DNA of 64,000 nt. Origin: Streptomyces sp. NBC_00459. Its GTDB lineage: Bacteria; Actinomycetota; Actinomycetes; Streptomycetales; Streptomycetaceae. The notes below the pieces were generated by a model. That model searched no databases and was not told where the DNA came from. It saw only the letters and a program-made list of their open reading frames with translations. The stretch's first letter is position 1. Each line of letters begins with the position of its first letter. A program made the position numbers and the translations under genes. Location of the stretch: contig NZ_CP107903.1 in assembly GCF_036013955.1 (NCBI RefSeq), forward strand, positions 2,790,001 to 2,854,000. The letters are read 5' to 3'. This document shows positions 25,471 through 34,401 of the stretch, piece after piece.

Positions 25471-27801
25471 CTACTTCAGGTAGACCAGGCCGTCCGTCGT
25501 GACCGCCGGGCGGCCGGTCGTGCCGACGACCACGATCTTGACCGTGTGCTTGGCGCTCGCGCTCCAGGTCTTCGTCCAGATCGCGTCACGGTACTTCGTC
25601 GTCGCCGACTTCAGATCCACTGTCGCGACCTTGACCCCGTCCACGAACACGTTGACCTGGCCGGACGTCGAGGCCCGCGACACCGCGAGGGCGGCCGAGC
25701 GGCCCGTGAACGTCCAGGTCAGCGAGGCGTTCCTGGCGGAGCTGGAGTACGACTTGCCGCCCAGGTAACTGGTCGACGACTTGGTCGCCCAGGTGCCCGT
25801 GCGGGTCGCCGAGGTCTCCTGGAGGATCACCGGCGTACCGGCGACCGAGGCCGCCCTGGTGTTGCCCGCCTGGTCGTACGCCGTCATCGACCAGGTCGTG
25901 GCCGCACCGGACCTGGCGGTCAGGTCGGCGCTGACGACCGTCGGGCCGTACGTCCTGGCGACCGGGGCCGTCAGACGCACCTCCTTCAGGGCTGCCGAGT
26001 CCGTGGCCTTCCACTTCAGGGTGACCGGGACGGCCGTCGTCTCCACCGTGCCGGCGCGCAGGGAGAGGTTCGGCGCGGTGGTGAAGGTGGGCGGGGTCGT
26101 CTCGGCGACGACGGTCGCGGTGGCGGTGGTCGCGGTCTGCCCGGAGATGTGGGTGGCCCGTACGGACACGGCGTGCGTGCCGAGCGCCAGGTTCGCCTGC
26201 GCCGAGGTCGCCGTACCGTCGGTGGTGGCGGCGACCTTGCCGTCGACCAGCAGCTCGTACTTCGTGATCAGGGCTGCCGGGGTGGTCGCCGACCAACTGA
26301 CCGTCGTGGCCGACTTGGTGTACGTCCGAGTGTCCGAAGTACCCGCACCGGTCACCGAGTTGAGGGCGAGACCGGTGACCGGGCCCGCCGCATAGCTGCG
26401 GATGGTGGCCAGTTGGGCGTGGAGCTTGCTGCCCGGGCACTCGGTGGCGTAGCCGTCGCCGTGGCCGTGGATGGTCGGGAAGGAGAGCTTGTCGCCCGTC
26501 TTCCACGTCCTCGTGTTGTACTCACTGGTCCCGGCGGCGCCCGCGGTGAGCGTGGTCGTACCGGCCGGGTCGACACCGTACTGGCCGAGCTTCCAGGCGG
26601 CGAGGCGGGCGACGGAGGTCAGGACCGCCGTCGGCGGTTCGACCAGGTTGTAGTTGCCGAGGACCGAGATTCCGGTGGTCTGGCTGTTGAAGCCGTAGGC
26701 GTGCGCACCGAAGACCGGCTTGTCGACCCCGCCCTTGCGGCCCTCGAAGATCGTGCCGCACTTGTCGACCAGGAAGTTGTAGCCGATGTCCTTCCAGCCG
26801 TTCGATTTGACGTGGTACGTGTAGATGGCGCGGATCATCGCCGGGGACTGGTCGCACGTGTAGTCGTTCGTCTCGGCGGTGTGGTGGACGACCACCGCCT
26901 TGATCCCGCCCGTGAGGTAGTCCGGCGCCTCGGGGCTCATCGACTCGTCGGCGCCCCAGCCCGCCCGCAAGGTGATCGGCGGCTTGGGAGCGGTGGACGG
27001 CGGGGCCGTGGGACCGGTGCTCGCCGAGGCGTCCGGTGAGGCCGGAGCCGAAGTCGTCGCCGGCGCTGTCGTCACGGGCGCGCTGCTCGGCGACTCGGAC
27101 GTGTCGGGGGAGGCCGAGGCGGACTCGCTCGGGGAGGCGGAGGCAGGGGCGGACGCCGAGTCCGTCTCCGTCGGCGAGGCGGTCTCCAACTCGTCCGGCG
27201 TGATCGTCGCGTCCGGCGACTCGGTGCTCGCAGCCGCCACGTACCCCGCCGGCTCCAGGTCGGAGACCGCACCGGTGCCGGGGTCGATCATGTCGACGCG
27301 CAGTCCCTCGGGCAGCTCGGCGGACTCCTTGCCGTCGACCCGGACCTCCACGCCGTCGGACGCGCCGACCCACGCGGGCTCGGTGCCGGCGCGGGCCGCG
27401 CCCTCCTCGCCGGGGCCGCTGTCCGTGCCCAGCTCCAGCCAGGACGACCAGGTGCCGGTGCCGGCCTCGCGGGTACGGACCTCGACCTTGCCCGCCATCC
27501 GTGCCGACGGGTCGGACCAGGTCACGCCGAGCAGACTGAACGGCTTGGTGTCCCGCTTGGCCAGCGTCGCCGAGTCGCCGTCGGCGGCGACCTTCAGCGC
27601 CGCCGCGTACTCCTCGCTCGCGATCGGCCCGGAGACCGGCTTCCCGTCGTCGGCCGCGCTGTCCGCGCCACCGCCGCTCACGCCCTGCACGATCAGAACC
27701 CCGGACACACCGGCGGCCACCACAGCCCCGATGCCCCACCCGCGACGCGATCTCAGCGATCTCATCCCCGTACGCACACCCTTCACCTGGACCCCACGCA
27801 T
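25471..27801 (-). CDS. Secreted PGRP-type N-acetylmuramoyl-L-alanine amidase
   Basis: About 776 residues. A basic N-terminus (RSLRSRRGWGIGAVVAAGVS) forms a signal/anchor. A beta-rich N-terminal region and an acidic Ser/Pro/Thr linker (about 205-280) follow. The Amidase_2/PGRP domain (about 285-460) has VVVHHTAE with the zinc His, YTCDQSPAMIRAIYTYH, GYNFLVDKCGTIFEGRKGG and the late HGHGDGYATECPG motif (His and Cys zinc ligands). The C-terminal 300 residues are Ig/fibronectin-like repeats probably binding wall or sugar. It cleaves the amide between MurNAc and L-Ala. Starts at 27810, 27801 and GTG 27786 (with GGGG upstream) are all possible. Confidence 0.85.
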   Translation of the reverse strand: MRGVQVKGVRTGMRSLRSRRGWGIGAVVAAGVSGVLIVQGVSGGGADSAADDGKPVSGPIASEEYAAALKVAADGDSATLAKRDTKPFSLLGVTWSDPSARMAGKVEVRTREAGTGTWSSWLELGTDSGPGEEGAARAGTEPAWVGASDGVEVRVDGKESAELPEGLRVDMIDPGTGAVSDLEPAGYVAAASTESPDATITPDELETASPTETDSASAPASASPSESASASPDTSESPSSAPVTTAPATTSAPASPDASASTGPTAPPSTAPKPPITLRAGWGADESMSPEAPDYLTGGIKAVVVHHTAETNDYTCDQSPAMIRAIYTYHVKSNGWKDIGYNFLVDKCGTIFEGRKGGVDKPVFGAHAYGFNSQTTGISVLGNYNLVEPPTAVLTSVARLAAWKLGQYGVDPAGTTTLTAGAAGTSEYNTRTWKTGDKLSFPTIHGHGDGYATECPGSKLHAQLATIRSYAAGPVTGLALNSVTGAGTSDTRTYTKSATTVSWSATTPAALITKYELLVDGKVAATTDGTATSAQANLALGTHAVSVRATHISGQTATTATATVVAETTPPTFTTAPNLSLRAGTVETTAVPVTLKWKATDSAALKEVRLTAPVARTYGPTVVSADLTARSGAATTWSMTAYDQAGNTRAASVAGTPVILQETSATRTGTWATKSSTSYLGGKSYSSSARNASLTWTFTGRSAALAVSRASTSGQVNVFVDGVKVATVDLKSATTKYRDAIWTKTWSASAKHTVKIVVVGTTGRPAVTTDGLVYLK

Positions 27802-27941
27802 TACATGCACATGAAGGGGTCAAGGTATCGGGAGAGTGAAGATCGTCAACAACCAACCCGCGATTTCATCCTTCGAAGTGGTTTACAAGCGCTCCGATGG
27901 AGCAAAATAAAAGGCCCTCAAAGACCGGAAACTCGGAACAT

Positions 27942-28400
27942 TTACGGGTTTTCCCAGGCGGCCGGTTCCGCCGCCAGCCCCCGCACCGGCTCGGGCAGCT
28001 CCCCCGACGCCAGATCGGCGAAGGTCACCCCCTCCAGCACCTTGCGGACGTTGGCGCGCAGGGCGACCCACAGCGGCAGCAGCGGTTCGGCGGGGCCCGT
28101 GTAGGCGAGGCCGGTCGGCCGTTCACCGCGCACGGACACGATGGGCCCGTCGACGGCCCGGACGACGTCGGCGACAGTGATCCCGTCGGCGGGGCGCGCC
28201 AGCCGGTAGCCGCCGTTGCCACCGCGCCGGGAGTCGACGATCCCGCCGCGCCGCAGATCGCCGAGGATGCCCTCCAGGAACTTGTGCGGGATGGCCTGGG
28301 CCGCGGCGACGGTCTCCGCCTTCACGGCACCCTCGTCCTGCCGTACGGCGAGCTCCAGCACCGCTCGCACCGCGTAGTCAGCCCGCGCCGAGATCCTCAT
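27942..28400 (-). CDS. Rrf2-family transcriptional regulator without cysteines
   Basis: 152 residues. The classic Rrf2 start MRISARADYAVRAVLELAV, the winged helix (IPHKFLEGILGDLRRGGIV) and the wing RRGGNGGYRLARP are all present. No cysteine occurs in the whole protein, so it cannot carry the Fe-S cluster of IscR/NsrR types and must sense something else or act constitutively. It is divergent from the GH35 gene with only 66 bp between the two starts, so it may regulate that gene. A far longer minus-strand reading through the GH35 gene is antisense shadow. Confidence 0.88.
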   Translation of the reverse strand: MRISARADYAVRAVLELAVRQDEGAVKAETVAAAQAIPHKFLEGILGDLRRGGIVDSRRGGNGGYRLARPADGITVADVVRAVDGPIVSVRGERPTGLAYTGPAEPLLPLWVALRANVRKVLEGVTFADLASGELPEPVRGLAAEPAAWENP

Positions 28401-28466
28401 GGGGTCATTGTCGGTCGTCGGGATGTGTGGACAATGACCGGACACGTGTACGAGGAGATCCCTTTG

Positions 28467-31451
28467 GTGCTGAGCAGACGAACCTTCACCGCGGCCGTCG
28501 GCACCGCCGCCCTCGGTCTCTCCCTCGACGCGAGTGCCCGCAGGGTCTCCGACGCCCCGGCCGGGTCCACGCCCACCGGCCCGCCCCCCGCCCCGCCCAC
28601 GGCGGACGGCCGCCCGCACACGGTCGGCTTCGACCGCTACTCGCTCCTTGTCGACGGCCGGCGGCTCGTCCTGTGGTCGGGCGAGATGCACCCCTTCCGG
28701 CTGCCCAGCCCTTCCCTGTGGCTGGACGTCCTCCAGAAGATGCGCGCGCACGGCTACAACGCCGTCAGCGTCTACGTGGCCTGGAACTACCACTCTCCTG
28801 CCCCCGGCCGGTACGACTTCACGGGCGTCCGCGACCTCGACCTGTTCCTCCGCCGGGCCGCCGAGACCGGCCTGTACGTCATCCTGCGCCCGGGCCCGTA
28901 CATCAACGCCGAGGTCGACGCCGGCGGCTTCCCCGGCTGGCTGACCGCGACGAAGGGCCGCGCCCGCACCTCCGACCCGACCTATCTCGGGCATGTCGAC
29001 GAGTGGCTGACCGCGGTCGACAGGATCGTGGCCCGTCATCTCCACACCCGGGGCGACGGCACGGTCCTGCTCTACCAGATCGAGAACGAGTACGGCTCGT
29101 ACGTCACCGAGCCCGCCGGCATCGACTACATGTCCCATCTCTACGCCAAGGTCCGCGCCGACGGCATCGACGTCCCCCTCTTCCACAACGACCTGGGCAG
29201 GAACGGCTACTGGGCCCCCGGCACCTTCGACACCGGTGGCGAGCGGGGGCGTTGGCTGTACGGCTTCGACGGCTATCCGGACCCCGACCAGATCCCGCCG
29301 GACTGGGGACACTTCGGGATCGGCGGCGAGAAGGGCGGGGCCACGGCGAGTCCCGGCACCCCCGGTTTCATCCCCGAGTTCGGGGGCGGCTGGTTCGATC
29401 CGTGGGGCGGGGCCGAGTTCGACGGCGCGGGGTACGCGGGGTCGGCGCGGACCCGGGACGCGGCCTACGAGCGGCGCTTCTACCTCACCAACCTCGCCAA
29501 CGGGATCACCGTCCACAACGTCTACATGACTTTCGGAGGCACCAGTTGGGGCTGGCTGCCCGCCCCGCAGGTGTACACGTCGTACGACTACGGCGCCGCC
29601 CTCGACGAGGGGCGCCGGGCCGGCCCGAAGGTCGTCCCCATGCACCAGTTCGGGCATCTGGTGCGATGCGTACCGGAGTTGGCCAAGCTGGACCGGGCCG
29701 AGGACATCGCGGCGGAGGACGCCGGGATCAAGGTCTACCACCTCTCCAACCCGGACACCCACGCCCATGTGTACGTCCTGCGCAACGACTCCGCGGAGCC
29801 GGTCGCCTCGACGCTCCCGGTCGCCGGGGTCTCGCTGCCGGTCACCGTCCCCGCCTCGGACGCCCGTCTCCTGGCCGCCGGAATCACCCTGGGGCGCCGG
29901 AAGCTGGCGTACTCCAGCGCCCAGCCGATGCTGTGGCTGACGGCAGGTCGCCAGGACGTCGCCGTACTGACGGGACCCTCGGGCGAGACTTCGGTGACGG
30001 CGGTGGAGTGCGCGAGCGAGCCGACGGTGACCGTGCGGACAGGGGCCGCGGAGTTCTCGTACGCGGACGGGGTGGTGCGGGTGACCGCCCGACTCGGCGG
30101 GCTGACACGGGTGTTGGTGGAAGGGGGCGGGGTCTCGGCTCCCCTCCTGCTCCTCCTGGCCGACGACGAGACCTCCGTGCGGCTGTGGCCACGTGAGACT
30201 CCGTCGGGGTCGGTGCTGGTGTACGGGCCGTCGCTGCTGCGGACCGTCGAACTGCGGGACGGTGTGGTGCGGTTGACCGGGGACACCGTCGACGTCACCG
30301 AGCTGGAGGTGTGGGCGCCGCGCGGGACACGTGAAGTGGTCTGGAACCAGGAGACGTTGAAGGTGTCGGCCACCGGCTCCGGGAGTCTGCGGGCCGAGCA
30401 GCCGTTGGCAGGGGTTCCCGAGGTCGCGCTGCCCGCGCTGAGCGGCTGGCGCCGGCTTACGGAGAACCCCGAGTCCGATCCCGGGTTCGACGACTCCAAG
30501 TGGACGGTCGCCGACCGGACTTCGACGTTCAGTACGACCGCCGTGCCCGACGGGCAGCCGGTGCTGTTCGCCGACGACTACGGCTTCCACTACGGGGACG
30601 TCTGGTACCGGGGTTCATTCACCGACGCCTCGGGGGCGGAGTCCGTGTCCCTGGCCTACAGCACGGGGACCCAGGGACTGCTGATGGCGTGGCTCGACGG
30701 CGAGCCGCTGGGGTCGCACCGGATGCCGGTGCCGGACAAGAAGACCGCACGGAAGGGGAGTTGGACGGCCACGGCGACCTTCGACGTGCCGGCGAAGGCG
30801 CGTACGCGCGGTCGGCGTGTGCTGTCCGTGCTGGTGCGGCGGATGCAGCACGACATGGACGGCAAGGCGCTGGACACGCACAAGGTCGCGCGCGGACTGA
30901 CGGCCGTGACCTTCGGCGGCGCGAAGCCTGTCGTCCGGTGGCGGTTGCAGGGCGGGACGGCTGCCGATCCGGTGCGCGGACCGCTCAACACCGGTGGGCT
31001 GTACGGGGAACGGGAGGGGTGGCATCTGCCGGGGTACGGGGACGGCGACTGGCCTGTCGTCGACCTCCCGCGTACCGAGGGGCGGCGGCTCGGGGTGACC
31101 TGGTACCGGACCGGGTTCCGGCTCGCCGTCGATCCGGGGGTCGACGCGTCGATCGGGCTGGAGCTGACGGACGATCCGGCGCGCGCCTACCGCGTCCAGA
31201 TCTTCCTGAACGGCTGGAACATGGGCCAGTACGTCAACGACGTCGGCCCCCAGCACACCTTCGCCCTGCCGAACGGCATCCTGCGCACCCGGGGCGCCAA
31301 CACCCTTGCCCTGGCGGTGCTTTCGGACGGTACGACGGTGTCGGGGCCGGGGGACGTACGGCTGACGTTGACGGGCAGCTCGACCGGGGGAGTTCCGGTG
31401 ACGGTCGTTCCCTCCCCCGGCCGTCCCCCGGCCGGTGGTCCGCGGACCTAG
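28467..31451 (+). CDS. Tat-exported GH35 beta-galactosidase
   Basis: 994 residues. GTG 28467 has GAGGAG 9 bp upstream and gives a textbook Tat signal (SRRTFTAAVGTAALGLSLDA). The catalytic barrel (about 60-390) has acid/base E208 in YQIENEYGSY and the predicted nucleophile E304 in FIPEFGGGW. YVAWNYHSP and RPGPYINAE are conserved family segments. The remaining 600 residues are jelly-roll domains ending in LNGWNMGQYV, typical of beta-galactosidases of this family. It releases terminal galactose from plant galactans outside the cell. Its stop overlaps the convergent GH51 stop. Confidence 0.9.
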   Translation: MLSRRTFTAAVGTAALGLSLDASARRVSDAPAGSTPTGPPPAPPTADGRPHTVGFDRYSLLVDGRRLVLWSGEMHPFRLPSPSLWLDVLQKMRAHGYNAVSVYVAWNYHSPAPGRYDFTGVRDLDLFLRRAAETGLYVILRPGPYINAEVDAGGFPGWLTATKGRARTSDPTYLGHVDEWLTAVDRIVARHLHTRGDGTVLLYQIENEYGSYVTEPAGIDYMSHLYAKVRADGIDVPLFHNDLGRNGYWAPGTFDTGGERGRWLYGFDGYPDPDQIPPDWGHFGIGGEKGGATASPGTPGFIPEFGGGWFDPWGGAEFDGAGYAGSARTRDAAYERRFYLTNLANGITVHNVYMTFGGTSWGWLPAPQVYTSYDYGAALDEGRRAGPKVVPMHQFGHLVRCVPELAKLDRAEDIAAEDAGIKVYHLSNPDTHAHVYVLRNDSAEPVASTLPVAGVSLPVTVPASDARLLAAGITLGRRKLAYSSAQPMLWLTAGRQDVAVLTGPSGETSVTAVECASEPTVTVRTGAAEFSYADGVVRVTARLGGLTRVLVEGGGVSAPLLLLLADDETSVRLWPRETPSGSVLVYGPSLLRTVELRDGVVRLTGDTVDVTELEVWAPRGTREVVWNQETLKVSATGSGSLRAEQPLAGVPEVALPALSGWRRLTENPESDPGFDDSKWTVADRTSTFSTTAVPDGQPVLFADDYGFHYGDVWYRGSFTDASGAESVSLAYSTGTQGLLMAWLDGEPLGSHRMPVPDKKTARKGSWTATATFDVPAKARTRGRRVLSVLVRRMQHDMDGKALDTHKVARGLTAVTFGGAKPVVRWRLQGGTAADPVRGPLNTGGLYGEREGWHLPGYGDGDWPVVDLPRTEGRRLGVTWYRTGFRLAVDPGVDASIGLELTDDPARAYRVQIFLNGWNMGQYVNDVGPQHTFALPNGILRTRGANTLALAVLSDGTTVSGPGDVRLTLTGSSTGGVPVTVVPSPGRPPAGGPRT

Positions 31452-32962
31452 GCGAGCCGGATCACGTTCCACGACAACGGCTCCAGGACCGCGGTCAGTC
31501 TGCCGTCCTGGACGGTGGTGCCGGTGGCCGGGTGCGGGGTGACGCGCTCCGGGTCGGCCAGGGTGTTGCGGGCGTCCGGGTCGGCGTCGGCGATCACGCT
31601 GTGCTCGACGACCGACGTCAACTCCAAGCCGTTCAGGGCGACTTCGAGAGGAAGCGACCGGGTGCGGTCGCGGTTGACGGCGAAGACGGTGACGGTGCCG
31701 TCGTCGGCGCGTACGGCGGTGGCGTGCAGGAGGTCCGTCTCGCCGTACTTCTTCGTCTCGTAGGTCGGCGAGTCCACCCGTACGTCGAGCACCTCGCCGC
31801 GCCCGTACCTGCTGGCCTGCGCGAACGGGAAGAACGTCGTCTGGCGCCAGGCCGGGCCGCCCGGCTCGGTCATGATCGGGGCGATGACGTTGACGAGCTG
31901 GGCGAGACAGGCGACGGTGACGCGGTCCGCGTGCCGGAGCAGGGCGATCAGGAGCGAGCCGAAGACGACGGCGTCGGTGACGGAGTAGACGTCCTCCAGG
32001 AGGCGTGGAGCCTCCGCCCAGTCCCGCGCGCCGGAGTTCTCGATCTCGTGCCACTCCGAGATGTACCAGACGTTCCATTCGTCGAAGGAGAGGTTGATCT
32101 TCTTCTTGGACTTGAGCTTGGCGCCCACGTGGTCTGCGGTGGCGACCACGTTCTCGATGAAGGACTCCATGTCGACGGCGGAGGCCAGGAAGGAGTCGAC
32201 GTCGCCGTCCTCGGGCTGGTAGTAGGCGTGCAGGGAGATGTAGTCGACGAGGTCGTACGTCTCCGTCAGGACCGTCGCCTCCCACTCGGCGAACGTCGGC
32301 ATCGACTGGCTGGAGGAGCCGCAGGCGACGAGTTCGACGCCCGGGTCGATCTGGCGCATCGCGCGGGCCGTCTCGGCGGCGACACGGCCGTACTCCGTCG
32401 CCGTCTTGTGGCCGGTCTGCCAGGGGCCGTCCATCTCGTTGCCCAGACACCAGAGGCTGATGCCGAAGGGGTCCTTGTCGCCGTGGGCGATCCGCCGCTC
32501 CGCCAGAGCCGTGCCGGCGGGGTGGTTGGCGTACTCCTGGAGTTCGATGGCCTCGGCGACGCCGCGGGTGCCGAGGTTGAGGGCCATCATGGGCTCGGCC
32601 TGGGGGCCGATCTTCTTCAGGAAGGCGATGAACTCGGAGAGGCCGAAGCGGTTGGACTCCGTCGAGCGCCAGGCGAGATCGAGGCGGCGGGGGCGCTCGT
32701 CGACCGGGCCGACCGAGTCCTCCCACTTGTAGCCGGAGACGAAGTTGCCGCCGGGGTAGCGGATCGTGGTGACGCCCAACTCCCGGACCAGGTCCAGGAC
32801 GTCGGTGCGCAGGCCCGCCTCGTCGGCGGCGGGGTGGCCCGGTTCGTGGATGCCGGTGTAGACGCAGCGGCCGAGGTGTTCGACGAAGGAGCCGAAGAGT
32901 CGGGGGTCGACCTCGCCGACCTTGAAGGCGGGGTCGAGGGTGAAGCGGGCGGTGCGGGACAT
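31448..32962 (-). CDS. abfA: GH51 alpha-L-arabinofuranosidase
   Basis: 504 residues, no signal peptide, so intracellular. GH51 motifs are complete: GSFVEHLGRCVYTGI at the start, RYPGGNFVSGYKWEDS, acid/base E176 in WCLGNEMDGPW, and nucleophile E295 in NLSFDEWNVWY. The C-terminal beta domain has TVFAVNRDRTRSLPLEVAL. It removes arabinofuranose from imported arabino-oligosaccharides. It is convergent with the GH35 gene, overlapping its stop by 4 bp, which fits joint use on arabinogalactan. The upstream region (33041-33057) is AT-rich and contains TTCGAACAA, also present in the first operon leader, but that is too short to weigh much. Confidence 0.92.
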   Translation of the reverse strand: MSRTARFTLDPAFKVGEVDPRLFGSFVEHLGRCVYTGIHEPGHPAADEAGLRTDVLDLVRELGVTTIRYPGGNFVSGYKWEDSVGPVDERPRRLDLAWRSTESNRFGLSEFIAFLKKIGPQAEPMMALNLGTRGVAEAIELQEYANHPAGTALAERRIAHGDKDPFGISLWCLGNEMDGPWQTGHKTATEYGRVAAETARAMRQIDPGVELVACGSSSQSMPTFAEWEATVLTETYDLVDYISLHAYYQPEDGDVDSFLASAVDMESFIENVVATADHVGAKLKSKKKINLSFDEWNVWYISEWHEIENSGARDWAEAPRLLEDVYSVTDAVVFGSLLIALLRHADRVTVACLAQLVNVIAPIMTEPGGPAWRQTTFFPFAQASRYGRGEVLDVRVDSPTYETKKYGETDLLHATAVRADDGTVTVFAVNRDRTRSLPLEVALNGLELTSVVEHSVIADADPDARNTLADPERVTPHPATGTTVQDGRLTAVLEPLSWNVIRLA

Positions 32963-33070
32963 GGGTTCCTCTCCGGCGTACGGCGTGCGGTGTTCTGTTC
33001 ATCGGCGTTCGTCGGTGTTCGGTATATCGGCGTCCGCTCGCAACTTCGAACAAAACCGTAATTTTGGAGT

Positions 33071-33131
33071 GTCCGCACGTCAATGGCGTGCGGACCCAAC
33101 GATCGTTCCGCAGCCTCCAACGATCGTTGGA
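33071..33131. promoter_or_regulatory. Tandem AACGATCGTT palindromes and an adjacent inverted repeat upstream of the XRE gene
   Basis: The perfect 16-bp palindrome TCCAACGATCGTTGGA lies at 33116-33131. Its core AACGATCGTT recurs at 33098-33107, exactly 21 bp away (two helical turns). Just upstream GTCCGCACG (33071-33079) and CGTGCGGAC (33087-33095) form a 9-bp inverted repeat. The tandem sites lie 42-75 bp before the XRE start, as expected for an autoregulatory operator. Confidence 0.7.
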
Positions 33132-33172
33132 TTTTCCTGGTGCGGAGGGGTCCGGACGCGTAGGGTCGGCCC

Positions 33173-33787
33173 GTGAGTGAGAACCCTTCGGAGACCCTCT
33201 CGAACACCCTCGCCCGCCTTGAGGAACGCATCGCCGAGGCCCGTCTCGATCGCGCCGAAGTGCTGGACGTACGGGGCCTGTCGGCCCGTACCGCTCTCAC
33301 CGAGGACGAGATCCAGGCGCTGCTGACCGACGGCGCGCGGCTTCCGGCCGAAGACATCGAGAGCCGCATCCGGCGCCGGGTGCGCATCCTCCACGAGACG
33401 CGCCTCGCGGCCGGCGGCAGAAAGCGCGGCGAGGTCTGCAAGGAGATCGCGGACGCGCTGTCGATCAGCCCCGAGTGGGCCCGTCAGCTGCTTCTCGGCA
33501 AGAAGATGCCGAACGTTCCCGATCTCACGGCCCTCGCCGCGTACTTCGATGTGGAGCAGGGCACCGGCTTCTTCACCGACCCCGCGCCCGTCGTCCTGAA
33601 CCGTGAACTCCGTCGGCTGCTGGAGGATCTCGGCGACGCCGAGGAGGGCCCGCTGGTCCGGTTCGCGACCCGGCACGGGGTCGTCACGCTGGCCCTGCGC
33701 GGCCGACAGCTGACCCCCCGCAAGCAGGAGGCCCTCGCGGTGATGCTCGAAGGGCTGCTGAGCGGCGGCGAGGAGGCGGAACGGTGA
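33173..33787 (+). CDS. XRE-like DNA-binding regulator of the ImmA/MAB_1171c operon
   Basis: 204 residues. A helix-turn-helix at about 85-130 reads KRGEVCKEIADALSISPEWA, then RQLLLGKKMPNVPDLTALAA, followed by a YFDV segment common to XRE-type antitoxin-like proteins. The N-terminal about 70 residues are helical and charged; the C-terminal ATRHGVVTLALRGRQLTP may be for dimerisation. The GTG start overlaps nothing; the 3' end overlaps the HExxH gene by 4 bp. It probably binds the AACGATCGTT palindromes upstream and controls the four-gene operon. Confidence 0.78.
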   Translation: MSENPSETLSNTLARLEERIAEARLDRAEVLDVRGLSARTALTEDEIQALLTDGARLPAEDIESRIRRRVRILHETRLAAGGRKRGEVCKEIADALSISPEWARQLLLGKKMPNVPDLTALAAYFDVEQGTGFFTDPAPVVLNRELRRLLEDLGDAEEGPLVRFATRHGVVTLALRGRQLTPRKQEALAVMLEGLLSGGEEAER

Positions 33788-34401
33788 CGCGGCGGGGGAT
33801 CACGCGAAGCGTCCTGGCGGCGCTGCTGCCCGCCCGGGCCGCGCACCGCTTCCGGACCCGGGCCGCGATGCGTGAACTGACCGGCGCGCTCGACGCGGCA
33901 CTGCGGGAGCACTCCAACAGCCCCTCGGGCGGCCGGGAGTTGTGCCGGGCACTGTGCGAGGAGATGAGCGCACGGCGCGGGCGGCGCGTCGAGCTGCGTT
34001 TCGAGCGCTTCCCCGACGAGATCGAAGTCACCGGCCTGTGGGTGGAGTTCCACGACTTCGACCTCGTCATCGTCGAGGAGCGGGCCGAGGCGGTCCAGCA
34101 ACTCGTCATCCTGGGCCACGAGTTGTGGCATCTGCACGCGGGGCACTGCCATCATCACAGCGCCGGTGCGACCGCCGCCCGCGCACTGGCCGACGAGCAG
34201 TCCTGGCAGGACGGCGCGCTGGCCGTGGCCGCCCGCAACGGCTCCCGGGCGGCCGACGAGGCCGACGCCGAGGAGTTCGGCCACCGGCTCGCCACCGTCT
34301 TCCGGCCGTGGGTGGAGGGCCGTACGGCGAGCGCGGGCAGCAGTGGCGTCCAGGCCTCGCTCGGGTATCGCGGCCGGGGAAGCGGAAACACACGGCGATG
34401 A
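33784..34401 (+). CDS. ImmA/IrrE-type HExxH metallopeptidase-like protein
   Basis: 205 residues. The zinc motif HELWH (112-116, in LGHELWHLHAGHC) is preceded by VEFHDFDLVIVEE, a layout like ImmA/IrrE-family proteins that cleave a regulator to lift repression. The third ligand could be a Glu in the later DEADAEEFGHRL helix. It follows an XRE regulator by a 4-bp overlap, the usual regulator-protease gene order, so it may cut that regulator; actinobacterial members are often named toxin components. No signal peptide. It also overlaps the next membrane-protein gene (ATGA). Confidence 0.75.
   Translation: MTRRGITRSVLAALLPARAAHRFRTRAAMRELTGALDAALREHSNSPSGGRELCRALCEEMSARRGRRVELRFERFPDEIEVTGLWVEFHDFDLVIVEERAEAVQQLVILGHELWHLHAGHCHHHSAGATAARALADEQSWQDGALAVAARNGSRAADEADAEEFGHRLATVFRPWVEGRTASAGSSGVQASLGYRGRGSGNTRR

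Noticed and set aside
27897..28466. 5' extension of the GH35 reading frame
   Set aside because: It overlaps the Rrf2 gene on the opposite strand; the Tat signal and ribosome site place the start at 28467.
28401..30590. N-terminal 730 codons of a long minus-strand frame ending in the Rrf2 regulator
   Set aside because: Antisense to GH35; the regulator has its own ATG at 28400 with the conserved Rrf2 N-terminus.
33045..33053. TTCGAACAA shared by the abfA upstream region and the first operon leader
   Set aside because: A 9-mer is too short to be meaningful by itself in 64 kb.
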